Numbered from the stretch's first letter, positions 42,828-52,797 are shown. The stretch: 64,000 bases of DNA from JBFWNG01 sp050251195 (GCA_050251195.1 JBFWNG010000009.1:96829-160828), one strand, 5' to 3'. Translations and numbers: made by a program. The notes: a model not told the origin generated them from the sequence alone.

Positions 42828-43292
42828 ATGGCGCTTAAGCTTTTTCTCCTCCGCCACGGCGAGGCCGTATCGTCACATTCCAACGATATATTGCGCGAAC
42901 TCACTCCTGCGGGTCGCGTAACGATCGCCGACGTTGGAGACGCGATGATCGAAAACGGGCTTACCCCCGATAAAGTGTTGGTGAGTCCGGCAAAAAGAAC
43001 ACAGCAAACGTTCGAAATTCTCAACCGAAAGGTACCCCTCAATGCCACTACCGTAAAAGGGCTTTACGAGTGGGATGCCCGCGGAATCATATATCACCTG
43101 TCTTCTGGCGCCGCATCAGCGCCCTCTATGATGATCGTGGGGCACAATCCCGCGTTGTCGGGCGTCGTCGAGCAATTAGCCGGTACGCCGATGCACATGA
43201 CACCCGGCCAGCTTGTGGTGCTGACGAATAGCCTTTCTAAGGATTGGTATGAAATGGAAGGGGCGAGTTGGGCGATTGAGAGGACTTATTAG
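42828..43292 (+). CDS. sixA: SixA-like phosphohistidine phosphatase
   Basis: 154 aa. Histidine-phosphatase superfamily: FLLRHGEAV with nucleophile His10, KVLVSPAKRTQQTFEIL (second Arg), and MIVGHNPALS with the second catalytic His. Length and the short form fit SixA, which dephosphorylates phosphohistidine. It lies downstream of the receiver-like TPR gene. Confidence 0.9.
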   Translation: MALKLFLLRHGEAVSSHSNDILRELTPAGRVTIADVGDAMIENGLTPDKVLVSPAKRTQQTFEILNRKVPLNATTVKGLYEWDARGIIYHLSSGAASAPSMMIVGHNPALSGVVEQLAGTPMHMTPGQLVVLTNSLSKDWYEMEGASWAIERTY

Positions 43293-43309
43293 AATTTTGG
43301 CGCTTTTGT

Positions 43310-43381
43310 GCTTAAAATTTAACACTGAAACGCGGAAAAATACCTTCTCATTCAGCGCTTCATGCTTCAGCGACATAGATT
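43310..43381 (-). repeat. Diverged copy of dispersed repeat (copy C)
   Basis: Read on the minus strand it contains GAAGCGCTGAAT, shared with the copy at 52893-52919, and AGAAGGTAT, shared with the sequence after copy A (11866-11874). It lies between convergent sixA and the flavoprotein gene. Confidence 0.35.
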
Positions 43382-44152
43382 TTAGCTAAAAAACGATTCC
43401 GTCAAGATATCCTTCTCCTCGACCCCATGATGCTTTAAATGCGAAATGACCGTGGTCATCAGGCCTTCCGGACCGCAGATCATAAAAGTGGTATTCGCAT
43501 AACTACCGATCGCAGAGTCCAGCATCTCGGGGGTAGGCCGGCCCGAATAGAAGCTATGGCCCGAAGAGGTTTCGCGCGTCAGGGCATAGTGAATCTTTAT
43601 ATCTTGGTTCTTGCCTGCATCGTTGAGCTCCTGTGCGCAAATGATATCCGCCTGGGATCGGAATACCCCGAGCAGTTCCAGATTTGCCTTGTTCTTGCCC
43701 AGGCGAAGTATCTGATCCCATTCCCTTAAGATGCTGACAAACGGCGTCACGCCGCTTCCGGCCCCGATCATGAAAAGACGTTTATGGTGCTCGTTGGGGA
43801 AGTAGCAGAACTTTCCGATCGGCCCGCGCGCGCGCAAAACGTCGCCGACTTTAACGCTATCCATAAGCCAGGTGCTAATGACGCCGTCGTCGACCTTCTT
43901 AACGGTAAAGGCAACGAAACCTTTTTGACAGGGCGAACTGGACATCGTGTAGGATCTAACCAACGGCTTTTCCAATACGTTGTCGAATCGAAAGGTAAGG
44001 TACTGGCCCGGTTCGTAGTCGAAGCCAATCCCCGTTGGTTCGTCCTTGTCGATAAGAATATAGGTGAGAGTATCCGGTGCTTCTTGCCGAATTTCTTCAA
44101 TGGTAAGGGGCATCCAGCCCTTTTTCCGCCGCGGTGCGGATTGTCCCGTCAT
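43382..44152 (-). CDS. Ferredoxin-NADP reductase-like flavoprotein
   Basis: 256 aa from the ATG at 44152 with AGGA upstream; a longer frame reaches 44254 but lacks support. FNR module: FAD site LVRSYTMSSSP (canonical R-x-Y-(S/T)), GQYLTFRF, and NAD(P) domain LFMIGAGSGVTPFVSIL, FMICGPEGLM. The C-terminus lacks a ferredoxin domain. It probably transfers electrons from NAD(P)H to a ferredoxin or oxygenase partner not seen here. Divergent from secDF. Confidence 0.85.
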   Translation of the reverse strand: MTGQSAPRRKKGWMPLTIEEIRQEAPDTLTYILIDKDEPTGIGFDYEPGQYLTFRFDNVLEKPLVRSYTMSSSPCQKGFVAFTVKKVDDGVISTWLMDSVKVGDVLRARGPIGKFCYFPNEHHKRLFMIGAGSGVTPFVSILREWDQILRLGKNKANLELLGVFRSQADIICAQELNDAGKNQDIKIHYALTRETSSGHSFYSGRPTPEMLDSAIGSYANTTFMICGPEGLMTTVISHLKHHGVEEKDILTESFFS

Positions 44153-44312
44153 GTGCTGTCCTAATTTAGGAGAAATATTGAAACATCTGTTTATAGAGTA
44201 ACTTGAGGAGCCAATCAATATCTTGTGATTGCAAGCGCATCCTATTATTGACAAAGACCAAAAAAAAACCGAAACTTGCCGGATTACGTTGCCACCAAGG
44301 AGAGTGCCTCAT

Positions 44313-47003
44313 ATGAATTCACCTCGAAATCGGATCTTACTCACGCTCGCGCTGACGCTATTTGCGATCTATTCCGTGTCTCCGACGTTCTATTACTTTT
44401 CGATGCCAAAGGAAATACGTAACGATAGCGCTGAATTCCAAAAGCGTCTCCCGGATTGGCTCCCTGAAAAGCATATAAAACTGGGCCTCGATCTCCAAGG
44501 CGGTGTCCAGCTTGTTCTTGGGGTTGATACAGAAACCGCGGTCGAGAACAAAATGGGCCGTTTGGGAATTGAATTAACCCGATGGGCTAACGAAGAAAAG
44601 CCGCAGGTAAAGTCCGCGTTCGTGCCCAAGGGCGAGCCCGTCTTGCGCGTTGAACTGGAGCCTGGCGTCAATATTTCCGAATTTAAAGGCAAGGTGCAAA
44701 AAGAATATTTCGCCATTGAAGAGGCTAAGCGATCCGACAACCGGATCGATTTCCGTTATGCCGAAGACCAAGTAAAAGGCATTCGCGATGCCGCATTGCA
44801 ACAAGCGGAGCGGGTAGTTCGCAATCGCGTGGACAAGTGGGGTGTTTCAGAACCGTCTATTTCGCGAAGAGCGGACGGGTCAATTCTTGTCCAGCTCCCA
44901 GGCTTTAAAGATCCTAGCAAAGCCCGCGAACTTCTCGGTCGAACGGCGCAACTTTCTTTCAAACTCATCGACGAAGAGGATAGCGCGTTCCAGGCGCTTG
45001 CTGCTAATCTCCCGCCAAATATTAAGGCCGAAAAACGCGGTAATTTTAACGCGATGTCTTTTATTTCAGAAGACAAGGATGCGATCTTAAAACTGGTTGA
45101 AGGCAAAATTCCTGAAGGTCGTGAGGTTCTTTTTGAAGAAAATCAAATCGCCGGCGGTAAGAAGGTAGAATATACGTCTCACCTTGTTGCAAGCGCCACT
45201 GAATTGAGCGGCGAAGACGTTCTCGACGCCGTTGTCAACGTCGATTCATCGTCATTTGATTCAAAACCTGTTGTATCTCTTACCTTTACCGGAACAGGAG
45301 GCAAGCGTTTCTCGGAAATCACGGGTGCAAACATCAACAAGCGCCTCGCTATCGTGCTCGACAACGCAGTTGTGTCTGATCCCGTTATCATCACCCAAAT
45401 CTCAGGCGGCAAAGGCCAGATCACCATGGGTGGCAATAAGAGCTACAACGAAATTGTTGAAGAAGCCAACCAACTCGCCCTTATCCTGAAGTCAGGTGCT
45501 CTGCCAGCTCCCATCAAGGTTCTGGAAGAGCGGCAAGTCGGTGCGACACTCGGACCTGAACTGGCGAACCAAGGAATCTTGTCGGTTATTGTGGGTCTTG
45601 CGTTTGTCTTGGCGTTCATGTTGGTTTATTACAAGCGGCCCGGACTTATCGGTTGTGTTGCCCTTATTATCAACGGTATTTTTCTTCTCGCACTGATGGC
45701 GGGATTCGGTTTTGCGCTGACTTTGCCGGGATTGGCGGGTTTCATCTTGACTCTCGGTATGGCGGTCGACGCGAACGTTCTTATCAACGAACGTATCCGA
45801 CAGGAGCTTTTCGAAGGCAAGGCGGTGAAACGTTCTGTTGAAGTAGGCTTCGCAAAGGTTTTCTGGACCATCATCGACTCAAACGTGACGACACTTATCG
45901 CTGCGCTGGTCCTTTTGGAGACGAACGCTAGCGGCCCGATCAAAGGGTTCGCCATTTCTCTTATCATTGGTCTTATTGTTTCTTTGTTCACCTCGCTCTA
46001 TTCATCCAAAGCGATGTTTGAGTATGTCATCAGCGGAAGCAAAACCGATAAGGAACTTCGCAACTGGGTGGGCGGCACAGGTAATGCGCGCGTTTTCAAT
46101 TTCAACTTCTTATCGACGGGAAAAGTAGTCTCCAAGTTGGGTATCGCCCTCGCGGTTATCGTAACAGTCGCCGGTGTATGGAAGGGCATGAACTGGTCGG
46201 TCGATTTCGCCGGCGGAACAGAAATCGAGATGATTTTCAATAAATCTGTGGAACCCGACAAGATTCGAAGTGCCATGAAAGCGGCCGGCGTTGAAGATCC
46301 CCTTCTACAAAGTATCGGCGATGGGCAAAAGCAGTACCTAATCCGTTTCGAAGGCAAATCGGACAATCCGGCAGAAGCCGAGAAGATTCGAACCACGTTG
46401 AGTACCCAGCTTGCCGATTTCGGCGGCGATATTCAGCGAGTGGACTTTGTCGGTCCGCAGGTGGGAAAAGAGCTTAGGAAGCAAGGGATCATGTCGGTGA
46501 TCTGGGCGATCATCGGGGTTATGATTTATATCGGCCTTCGATTCGATATGCGTTTTGCTCCGGGTCTCGTAGCTAAGATGATTCAGGACATTTTCGTCAT
46601 CATGGGGTTCTATATTTTCTTTCATAGATCCTTTGACCTGACTTCAGTAGCGGCACTCTTGACGGCGATAGGTTATTCGGTCAACGACACGATCGTTATT
46701 TACGACCGAATCAGGGAGAACTTGGTCATTAATCCAAGGCGGACGTTGTCGGATAACGTCAATATTTCTCTCAACGAAACCTTGTCGCGAAGTATCAACA
46801 CGTCGATTCTGACGATGCTGTCCTTGATCGGCATTTTGGTATTCACGACGTCTCAGATTTGGGATTTTGCAGCCGCCATGGCGGTAGGTATCGTTTCAGC
46901 GACGATTTCGTCAACCTACGTGGCTTCATCGTTCCTCGTTTGGTCCGAAGACTTTAAACGTAAATTGGCGCTAAAAAAGGCCGGTCGCCGCGCGCCAGCC
47001 TAG
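44313..47003 (+). CDS. secDF: SecDF fused protein-export membrane protein
   Basis: 896 aa from the ATG at 44313 (AAGGAG upstream). A single chain contains SecD and SecF, as in Bacillus but not E. coli. It uses the proton gradient to pull proteins through SecYEG. SecD part: N-terminal helix, HIKLGLDLQGGVQLVLGVD, large periplasmic domain with GAALPAPIKVLEERQVG-like LKSGALPAPIKVLEERQVG, and GMAVDANVLINERIRQE. SecF part from about residue 600: MNWSVDFAGGTEIEM, then GYSVNDTIVIYDRIRENL. yajC is not adjacent. Confidence 0.95.
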   Translation: MNSPRNRILLTLALTLFAIYSVSPTFYYFSMPKEIRNDSAEFQKRLPDWLPEKHIKLGLDLQGGVQLVLGVDTETAVENKMGRLGIELTRWANEEKPQVKSAFVPKGEPVLRVELEPGVNISEFKGKVQKEYFAIEEAKRSDNRIDFRYAEDQVKGIRDAALQQAERVVRNRVDKWGVSEPSISRRADGSILVQLPGFKDPSKARELLGRTAQLSFKLIDEEDSAFQALAANLPPNIKAEKRGNFNAMSFISEDKDAILKLVEGKIPEGREVLFEENQIAGGKKVEYTSHLVASATELSGEDVLDAVVNVDSSSFDSKPVVSLTFTGTGGKRFSEITGANINKRLAIVLDNAVVSDPVIITQISGGKGQITMGGNKSYNEIVEEANQLALILKSGALPAPIKVLEERQVGATLGPELANQGILSVIVGLAFVLAFMLVYYKRPGLIGCVALIINGIFLLALMAGFGFALTLPGLAGFILTLGMAVDANVLINERIRQELFEGKAVKRSVEVGFAKVFWTIIDSNVTTLIAALVLLETNASGPIKGFAISLIIGLIVSLFTSLYSSKAMFEYVISGSKTDKELRNWVGGTGNARVFNFNFLSTGKVVSKLGIALAVIVTVAGVWKGMNWSVDFAGGTEIEMIFNKSVEPDKIRSAMKAAGVEDPLLQSIGDGQKQYLIRFEGKSDNPAEAEKIRTTLSTQLADFGGDIQRVDFVGPQVGKELRKQGIMSVIWAIIGVMIYIGLRFDMRFAPGLVAKMIQDIFVIMGFYIFFHRSFDLTSVAALLTAIGYSVNDTIVIYDRIRENLVINPRRTLSDNVNISLNETLSRSINTSILTMLSLIGILVFTTSQIWDFAAAMAVGIVSATISSTYVASSFLVWSEDFKRKLALKKAGRRAPA

Positions 47004-47012
47004 CCCATAGAA

Positions 47013-47036
47013 GGGGTCATGCTGAACCATGACCTC
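47013..47036. terminator. Bidirectional terminator between secDF and Cys-rich gene
   Basis: GGGGTCATG-CTGAAC-CATGACCTC, a nine-pair stem including one G-T pair, then TTTA on the plus side. It lies between convergent stops. Confidence 0.5.
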
Positions 47037-47043
47037 TTTAGAC

Positions 47044-47397
47044 TTAGAGTAATTCCATATCCGTAATGGACGATCCGTTCAGCACCTCGGAGTATTGGAA
47101 ATCCTTGGTGGGTACGACATCATTCTTACGGCTGGCGGTCTTAAACGTCTCAAGATACACCGAACAGTCCATGTAGTCGAAAACCTTGGGAAAAGGAAAG
47201 TGCGGGCAATCGTTCTTTGACGCCTTTCCCTTGCTGGGTTTTTTCACGGGCTTTTTGATGGGTTGTTTTTCCGGGTCAAGAAGAACTGCGGCTTCGGCGC
47301 GCATCAGTAACCCACACATGTTCTTGAAATCAATCGTTTTTTTGTCCGCTGCGAGCTTTCCGTGCCGGACGAGATGAGGGCAACGTTTACATAACAT
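47044..47397 (-). CDS. Cys-rich small protein of unknown function
   Basis: 117 aa from the ATG at 47397 with GGAAGGGA upstream. It opens with a zinc-ribbon-like CKRCPHLVRHG, followed later by NMCGLL, NDCPHFPF and MDCSVY. Five or more Cys and His could bind a metal. The centre is very basic (IKKPVKKPSKGKASK). No signal peptide, so cytoplasmic. Family not recognised. Confidence 0.65.
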   Translation of the reverse strand: MLCKRCPHLVRHGKLAADKKTIDFKNMCGLLMRAEAAVLLDPEKQPIKKPVKKPSKGKASKNDCPHFPFPKVFDYMDCSVYLETFKTASRKNDVVPTKDFQYSEVLNGSSITDMELL

Positions 47398-47628
47398 AGG
47401 GCATCCCTTCCATGGAAAAAGTCCTCCTTGATATGACACCTTACAAGGTCTTCTATGACCAAGTATTAATGCCCGTCATGAGCATTTCTAAAAATTGTTA
47501 TCCGGTGGATTTAAACTGATGTTAAGAAATTACCGTAGAGATTTCAATAAGAAAATTCATTAGATACTCATTAAAAACATTTTTATGCCCCAAAGAAATA
47601 TTTTTCTTTAAATGTCAGTATAGATCCA

Positions 47629-47634
47629 TATAAT
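47629..47634 (+). promoter_or_regulatory. -10 element of the accD-folC-lptD operon
   Basis: TATAAT, 31 bp before the accD start, in a very AT-rich 260-bp region that holds no other gene. The -35 is unclear (CTTTAA at 17 bp). Confidence 0.4.
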
Positions 47635-47664
47635 AAGGCTTCTCAAAATACGAAGGGGTATGGC

Positions 47665-48543
47665 TTGGCATGGTTAAATCGCGATAAGGCGCCTTTGGTC
47701 AAGGGTGAGGCCCGAAAGGACACACCGGACGGCGTCTGGGAGAAGTGCAAGCAGTGTCAGGAAGTGATCTATAGGAAAAACTTTGAGGCAAATCTCTACG
47801 TCTGCCCCAAGTGCCAACATCATTTCCCGTGTCCGCCTCTCGAAAGATTGGGGCGTTTTTGTGATCCTGGCACATTGAAAGAAGTGGACATGAACCTTAA
47901 GAGCATGGATCCACTGAACTTTGCTGATACCAAGCCTTATAAAGCGCGCCTTGCCGAAACTCAAAAGAAGCTTGGGCGACTTGACGCTTTCGTGTCCGCA
48001 GAAGGCACATTGCACGGTAGGCCCGTCCAAGTAGGCGCATTCGACTTCGCGTTTATGGGCGGCAGCATGGGGACGGTCGTCGGAGAAAAGGTTTCCCGAC
48101 TGTTTCAGCGAAGCATCAAGAAGAACGAACCGGCGATCATATTTTCGTCTTCCGGCGGCGCCCGAATGCAGGAGGGTATTCTCAGCCTGATGCAAATGGC
48201 GAAGACCTGCGCGAGCTTGTCCGAATTACGGTCTGCCGGCATTCCATTTATCTCTGTTCTCTGCCATCCCACGACGGGAGGGGTTGCCGCGAGCTTCTCG
48301 ATGTTGGGCGATATCAACATTGGCGAGCCGCAGGCACTCATTGGCTTTGCAGGGCCGAGGGTCATCCAGCAGACGATACGCGAGGAACTACCCGAGGGAT
48401 TCCAACGTTCCGAATATCTCCTAGCGCACGGCATGTTGGATATGATTTGTGAACGGCACCAACTTCGCGGTCAGATCGCCGATGTTCTTGAAATCATCTT
48501 TCCCGGTGAGACGGACGGCAAGTCTAGATTCTGGAGAAAATAG
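47665..48543 (+). CDS. accD: Acetyl-CoA carboxylase carboxyltransferase subunit beta
   Basis: 292 aa from TTG with AAGGGG upstream. With AccA it transfers the carboxyl group from biotin to acetyl-CoA, making malonyl-CoA for fatty acids. Zinc ribbon: CKQCQ at about 29 and CPKCQ at about 48. Carboxyltransferase core: FDFAFMGGSMGTVVGEKVSR, SSGGARMQEGILSLMQMAKT, HPTTGGVAASFSMLGD. First gene of the accD-folC-lptD operon; accA is elsewhere. Confidence 0.96.
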   Translation: MAWLNRDKAPLVKGEARKDTPDGVWEKCKQCQEVIYRKNFEANLYVCPKCQHHFPCPPLERLGRFCDPGTLKEVDMNLKSMDPLNFADTKPYKARLAETQKKLGRLDAFVSAEGTLHGRPVQVGAFDFAFMGGSMGTVVGEKVSRLFQRSIKKNEPAIIFSSSGGARMQEGILSLMQMAKTCASLSELRSAGIPFISVLCHPTTGGVAASFSMLGDINIGEPQALIGFAGPRVIQQTIREELPEGFQRSEYLLAHGMLDMICERHQLRGQIADVLEIIFPGETDGKSRFWRK

Positions 48544-48563
48544 CCATCATTGATTTTGAGGCT

Positions 48564-49889
48564 TTGTTTCGGAAGAAGGCGAACAAGATTCATCCCTCGC
48601 TGACCAAGATGCGAGAGGCATGGGAGGCTCTTGAGCGTCCAGGGTTTGATATTCCCACGGTTCTGGTCGGTGGAACGAACGGCAAAGGGTCCACGGTCGA
48701 ATTTCTCGCAAGTCTTATCAGGTCGGACGGCTCTTACCGAGCCGGCATATTCACCTCGCCCCATGTCACGCATTTCCGCGAACGCATTCGCACGACCCAC
48801 TTGAAGATCGACGATATACGCTTATCTGAAGTATGGAAGGACATCCATTCGGCGCTCGGCGAAAAACTCTATAATGAACTTTCGTTCTTTGAAGTGACGA
48901 CCCTGATGGGACTTGTCTTGTTCCGCCACGCGGAGACCGACTTTAACATTCTTGAAGTAGGTTTGGGCGGCCGATGGGACGCCACCAACGTCGTCGATCC
49001 TTGTATTTCCGTTATTACAAGTATTGGTTATGATCACCAGGGATTCCTAGGTGACACGCTCTTGGAAATCGGCAGGGAAAAACTGGGTATCGCTCGCGAG
49101 GGCCGCCCCCTGTTCGTGGGCCACAGCTCTGATTTCGAACATGATCCCTGTTGGGATCAATTTGTCGAGGAAATAAGAGCGACCCGTGCACAGGCGTTTT
49201 TTTATGATTATGATTTCGACTGCGATAACGAAAGAATAGTTTTGCCGACGGAGACGACGGTACAGATTCCGGCGTTTGTCCGACGACAACCCTCGTTTTT
49301 GCAACATAACTTTGCACTGGCATGTGCGGTCTATGACGATCTTCAGCGCACAAGATTGCCCCTGCTCAAATCGCTCGACGACGTGCTTCACGACACCAAG
49401 GCACTGCAAAAGCCTCCTGGAAGATATGAGAAACTCGAAGTCGAAAACCGAAAAGTCATTTTGGACGTGTGTCACAATACCAGTGGCGCCCGCGCCCTGG
49501 TACAGGCGCTCAAGGATGAAGGTGTCGCGGGTCGCATTCCCGCTTTTGTTTGCATTCTCAAAGATAAAGACTGGCAGGAGATGTTGACGATTTTTAAGGG
49601 ATTTTTTGATCCTCTTGTGCTATTTAGGGTTAAGAGTGAACGATCATGGACAGCACAAGACATGCCTCGTATTGAAGAGTGCATGGATTTTTATGATAGC
49701 TTCGAAGAAGCATGGAATGGGCTGCACAAAGGCGACGCGGAAAGACGCGAACCGTACGTCGTTTGCGGATCTATAGCAGCGATGGGCGAAGTATTTGAGT
49801 TCCTTGAGTCGAAAAGTTGTCGCGAAGGTTGGAGCAGCGCTACTTTGGATAGTCATCGTCCCAAGGGCATACAGCCAGGTCCCCTCTGA
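48564..49889 (+). CDS. folC: Folylpolyglutamate/dihydrofolate synthase
   Basis: 441 aa if started at the TTG; an ATT at 48549 (IDFEALF) is a possible real start. Adds glutamate to folates with ATP. P-loop VGGTNGKGSTVEFL, FTSPHVTHFRERI, EVGLGGRWDATNVVDP, and SIGYDHQGFLGDTLLEIGREKLGI are family landmarks. The domain ends near VCGSIAAMGEVFEFLE. The final 27 residues (SKSCREGW and onward) look non-conserved and are read over the start of lptD in another frame. Confidence 0.92.
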   Translation: MFRKKANKIHPSLTKMREAWEALERPGFDIPTVLVGGTNGKGSTVEFLASLIRSDGSYRAGIFTSPHVTHFRERIRTTHLKIDDIRLSEVWKDIHSALGEKLYNELSFFEVTTLMGLVLFRHAETDFNILEVGLGGRWDATNVVDPCISVITSIGYDHQGFLGDTLLEIGREKLGIAREGRPLFVGHSSDFEHDPCWDQFVEEIRATRAQAFFYDYDFDCDNERIVLPTETTVQIPAFVRRQPSFLQHNFALACAVYDDLQRTRLPLLKSLDDVLHDTKALQKPPGRYEKLEVENRKVILDVCHNTSGARALVQALKDEGVAGRIPAFVCILKDKDWQEMLTIFKGFFDPLVLFRVKSERSWTAQDMPRIEECMDFYDSFEEAWNGLHKGDAERREPYVVCGSIAAMGEVFEFLESKSCREGWSSATLDSHRPKGIQPGPL

Positions 49890-52797
49890 AGTCAATTTAA
49901 CTCCCCAAATCGAAGGAAGAACAGCAGTCGTCGACAGAAAGAGCGACGTGTATACCTATGAGGGCGACGTCATTGCGTTAGGCCCGGGCGCTATTATAAC
50001 AGCTGATAAAATAATCGGCGATTACAGACAAAAATCTATAGAGGCACAGGGCCACGTCGTGGTCCTTTCGTCGAAGACCGTTATCATTGGCGAAGCTTTC
50101 AAATTCTTTTGGGAGACAGGAGACTTTAAGGTCACAGAAGGCCTGATCGTAGCTAATGACGAGGCGCTTGTTAAGAAGTACAGCCAAGAAATTCTCGGGT
50201 TTTCACAAGAAGAAGTGCAATTTGAGGTCAACCGAGCCGACCAGCTCGCGAAAGCCAACCAGAGAAAGGAAGGAATTTACAAAAAGTATCAAAATAGCGG
50301 CAAAAACGAGGAGGAAAAGAATCGTTTAGTAGAAGAATATGCCGTTATCTTGACCGAAGAAGGCTTGATTAAGACGCAGAAGACGCCGTTGATGTCTCAA
50401 ATCAGCAGAGATCGCGAAGAGCGTTTCAAGAAGCGACGATTCTATTGGGACTCTATCGTAAAAAACACCGGATTCACCGAACTCAGCCATGCTTTCTTCT
50501 TTCGCCTTTCCGGCAAGGAGATTACGCGCACTAACGGCAACGATTATGAAGCACATGACGCACTTTGGTCTCCATGTCTTTGCGCCGAAGATGAAGAGCC
50601 GGCGTGGGGTTTTAAGGCTGACGTGATTCAGGCACAGGCGGAGGGGTATGTCGACCTTTACCATCCGGTCTTGCGCATCAAGGGCGTGCCCGTTTTGTAT
50701 TTGCCGTACCTCAAGCTGCCGATGAAATCGCAGAGGCAGTCCGGTTTTCTAATGCCGAGCGTAAAGGCGGGGGGGCGGACTGGCACTGTTATAACCCAGC
50801 CGCTGTTTCTGGACTTTGCAGATAATGCCGACTCGACGGTCACCACTGACTTGTTTCAGGAGCGCGGAATGCGCCTGGGCGCAGAGCTACGTTATGAGCA
50901 ACGCGAATATTCCGGCTGGTCGCTCGAGGCTGAGACACTCCGGGACCGGCTATGGATCAACGAGCGAAATAAGAGACAAGATGTCATATGCCCCGAGGAG
51001 CTCGCTCCAACTGAGGGAACGGACGAGGAACGCGCAGCGCGTCATGCGGACCGGCAACAATGTTTGTTCAATACGGAAGTTCCCTCGAATACTTGGAGGG
51101 GAAAACAGGAATGGCAGGGACAGACCTTTTTGACCGATCGTACAAGTTTTGTAAGCCACGGTTCGGTGGTTTCCGATCACCGGTATTTCGACGATCTAAC
51201 GGTTGGAGACGAGTTTATTCTCGGGCAAGGAGAGTCGTCTTCAAACATCTTTCAACGGGCTCGATCTCGAATCCACTATGACGGTACCAACTACTATCTT
51301 GGCTTGGATTCGCAAGTCGCCGATAATATTGCGCGCCGCGAGCGTTACAAAGGCTATCAAATTCCTGTGGGTGCTGTGGCTCAAAGCCGCTATTTTTCCT
51401 TGGCCCCGGGTTCTCGCATTCCCGTCTACGGTAGTATCAGACTACGACATCTTCCCATTAGTTATTGGGCGGAATCGGAAATTGATCCGAACGCCCAACC
51501 GGTTCCCGGTACGACACCCGTTCAAACACTTGGAGAAGGATCGTGGCAACAAGGTCTGGTGTCGTTGAGTTCGCCGCTCTTAAAAGACCAGGTTATCAGT
51601 GCCGAGGTTTTTGCAGAAGCGGAGGCACGAAATATTGAGCACAGCGGTCTCGATACTAAGAAGAGCTCCATAAGATCCTACCGCAGTGGTATCAATCTCA
51701 AACTACCGATCGACGGTCAAGCGCAGTTGCCTGATTATTGGCAGGGCGACGACTATGCGACCACCCGTTATATGCACCATATCATGGAATGGAATTTGGG
51801 GTTCAGCGTTAGGCCCTATGTTAAGCGCGAAGGTCCTTACGGCGATAGGTTGGGGCCGGCGCAACTCACCTATTTTTCGAGCGATAGGCGTGAGTGGGAG
51901 AGTGAAGACGAGAATCCTGCATCGGACATTGAAAGCTCCATGTTCGTGCATCGAAAGATCAATTTAAGCACATTACATCGATGGCTGATTTTTTCGCGCA
52001 CCGTGGAGTATAAACCACCCGCTCTCGCCGGAGCGGAAACTCTGACTGTTAGGGAGAGGGCGGCAAAAGAGTTGGAAACACAGCGAGAACGTTATGAAAA
52101 GGTTGTCGCGCTTCAAATGTTCGGAGATGAGGCGGCATTAGACTCCTTTGTGGTCAAAGATTTTGCTTATACAGAACCGATCGTCTTAAAGGTGAGCGCC
52201 GCCTACGACTTTGAATTGGCAAAAAGGCGTCAACAGGAAAAACGAGACGATGAGATTCCTGTGTCGGAACCTTGGCAGGGCCCGTTCACCAACCTTACGG
52301 TCAACCTCTTCCAGCTCAAGTTGACGAGTAAAAATAATTACAATGTCTACAAACGAATGTCTGAGCAAACATCGTTTTCGCTCGGCCTTCCCGCCGTCTG
52401 GGCAACGTCGCTGTCCTTTGGGTATGAATATTCTAAAGCGACAGTAACGAATGTGGATACACAGACCCAAACAATGGAACCCAAGGCCGTGAGGAGTATG
52501 GGCGTTTCCTCAAAGATCATTCCACGCGTGGAGATCTTCGGCGCCGTGAGCAAGAAAACACAAAAAGCTGGAACAGCCGGCGACGACACGGACAAGTTTC
52601 AAACGACGGCGGGTTTCAAATATGTCGCAAGTTCCGGTTGTTGGGGCCTGAGCTTTCAAAGAATCAAGAAGTATGACGCAGATGAACGCGACGCGACATA
52701 CCTGGCGCAGCTCAACGTTATCTTCTTTGGGGAACAGCGGCCTATCGATGTGAGCGCTCCGGTGAAGCGCGAGGTTTTGGATAAGGAAGGGGCTTAG
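49795..52797 (+). CDS. lptD: LPS-assembly outer-membrane protein LptD
   Basis: 1000 aa; most LptD proteins are 750-850. It inserts LPS into the outer leaflet. The signal peptide (VVAKVGAALLWIVIVPRAYS) is encoded inside the 3' end of folC; starts TTG 49795 or 49804. Residues 45-115 are the OstA/LptA-type beta-jellyroll (VYTYEGDVIALGPGAIITADKI). An unusual charged helical insert follows (about 125-215). The barrel region begins with VLRIKGVPVLYLPYLKLPMKSQRQSGFLMPS, the diagnostic LptD segment. A Cys pair LWSPCLCAED and later Cys residues could form the plug disulfides. LptE is not seen nearby. Confidence 0.9.
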   Translation: MSSLSRKVVAKVGAALLWIVIVPRAYSQVPSEVNLTPQIEGRTAVVDRKSDVYTYEGDVIALGPGAIITADKIIGDYRQKSIEAQGHVVVLSSKTVIIGEAFKFFWETGDFKVTEGLIVANDEALVKKYSQEILGFSQEEVQFEVNRADQLAKANQRKEGIYKKYQNSGKNEEEKNRLVEEYAVILTEEGLIKTQKTPLMSQISRDREERFKKRRFYWDSIVKNTGFTELSHAFFFRLSGKEITRTNGNDYEAHDALWSPCLCAEDEEPAWGFKADVIQAQAEGYVDLYHPVLRIKGVPVLYLPYLKLPMKSQRQSGFLMPSVKAGGRTGTVITQPLFLDFADNADSTVTTDLFQERGMRLGAELRYEQREYSGWSLEAETLRDRLWINERNKRQDVICPEELAPTEGTDEERAARHADRQQCLFNTEVPSNTWRGKQEWQGQTFLTDRTSFVSHGSVVSDHRYFDDLTVGDEFILGQGESSSNIFQRARSRIHYDGTNYYLGLDSQVADNIARRERYKGYQIPVGAVAQSRYFSLAPGSRIPVYGSIRLRHLPISYWAESEIDPNAQPVPGTTPVQTLGEGSWQQGLVSLSSPLLKDQVISAEVFAEAEARNIEHSGLDTKKSSIRSYRSGINLKLPIDGQAQLPDYWQGDDYATTRYMHHIMEWNLGFSVRPYVKREGPYGDRLGPAQLTYFSSDRREWESEDENPASDIESSMFVHRKINLSTLHRWLIFSRTVEYKPPALAGAETLTVRERAAKELETQRERYEKVVALQMFGDEAALDSFVVKDFAYTEPIVLKVSAAYDFELAKRRQQEKRDDEIPVSEPWQGPFTNLTVNLFQLKLTSKNNYNVYKRMSEQTSFSLGLPAVWATSLSFGYEYSKATVTNVDTQTQTMEPKAVRSMGVSSKIIPRVEIFGAVSKKTQKAGTAGDDTDKFQTTAGFKYVASSGCWGLSFQRIKKYDADERDATYLAQLNVIFFGEQRPIDVSAPVKREVLDKEGA

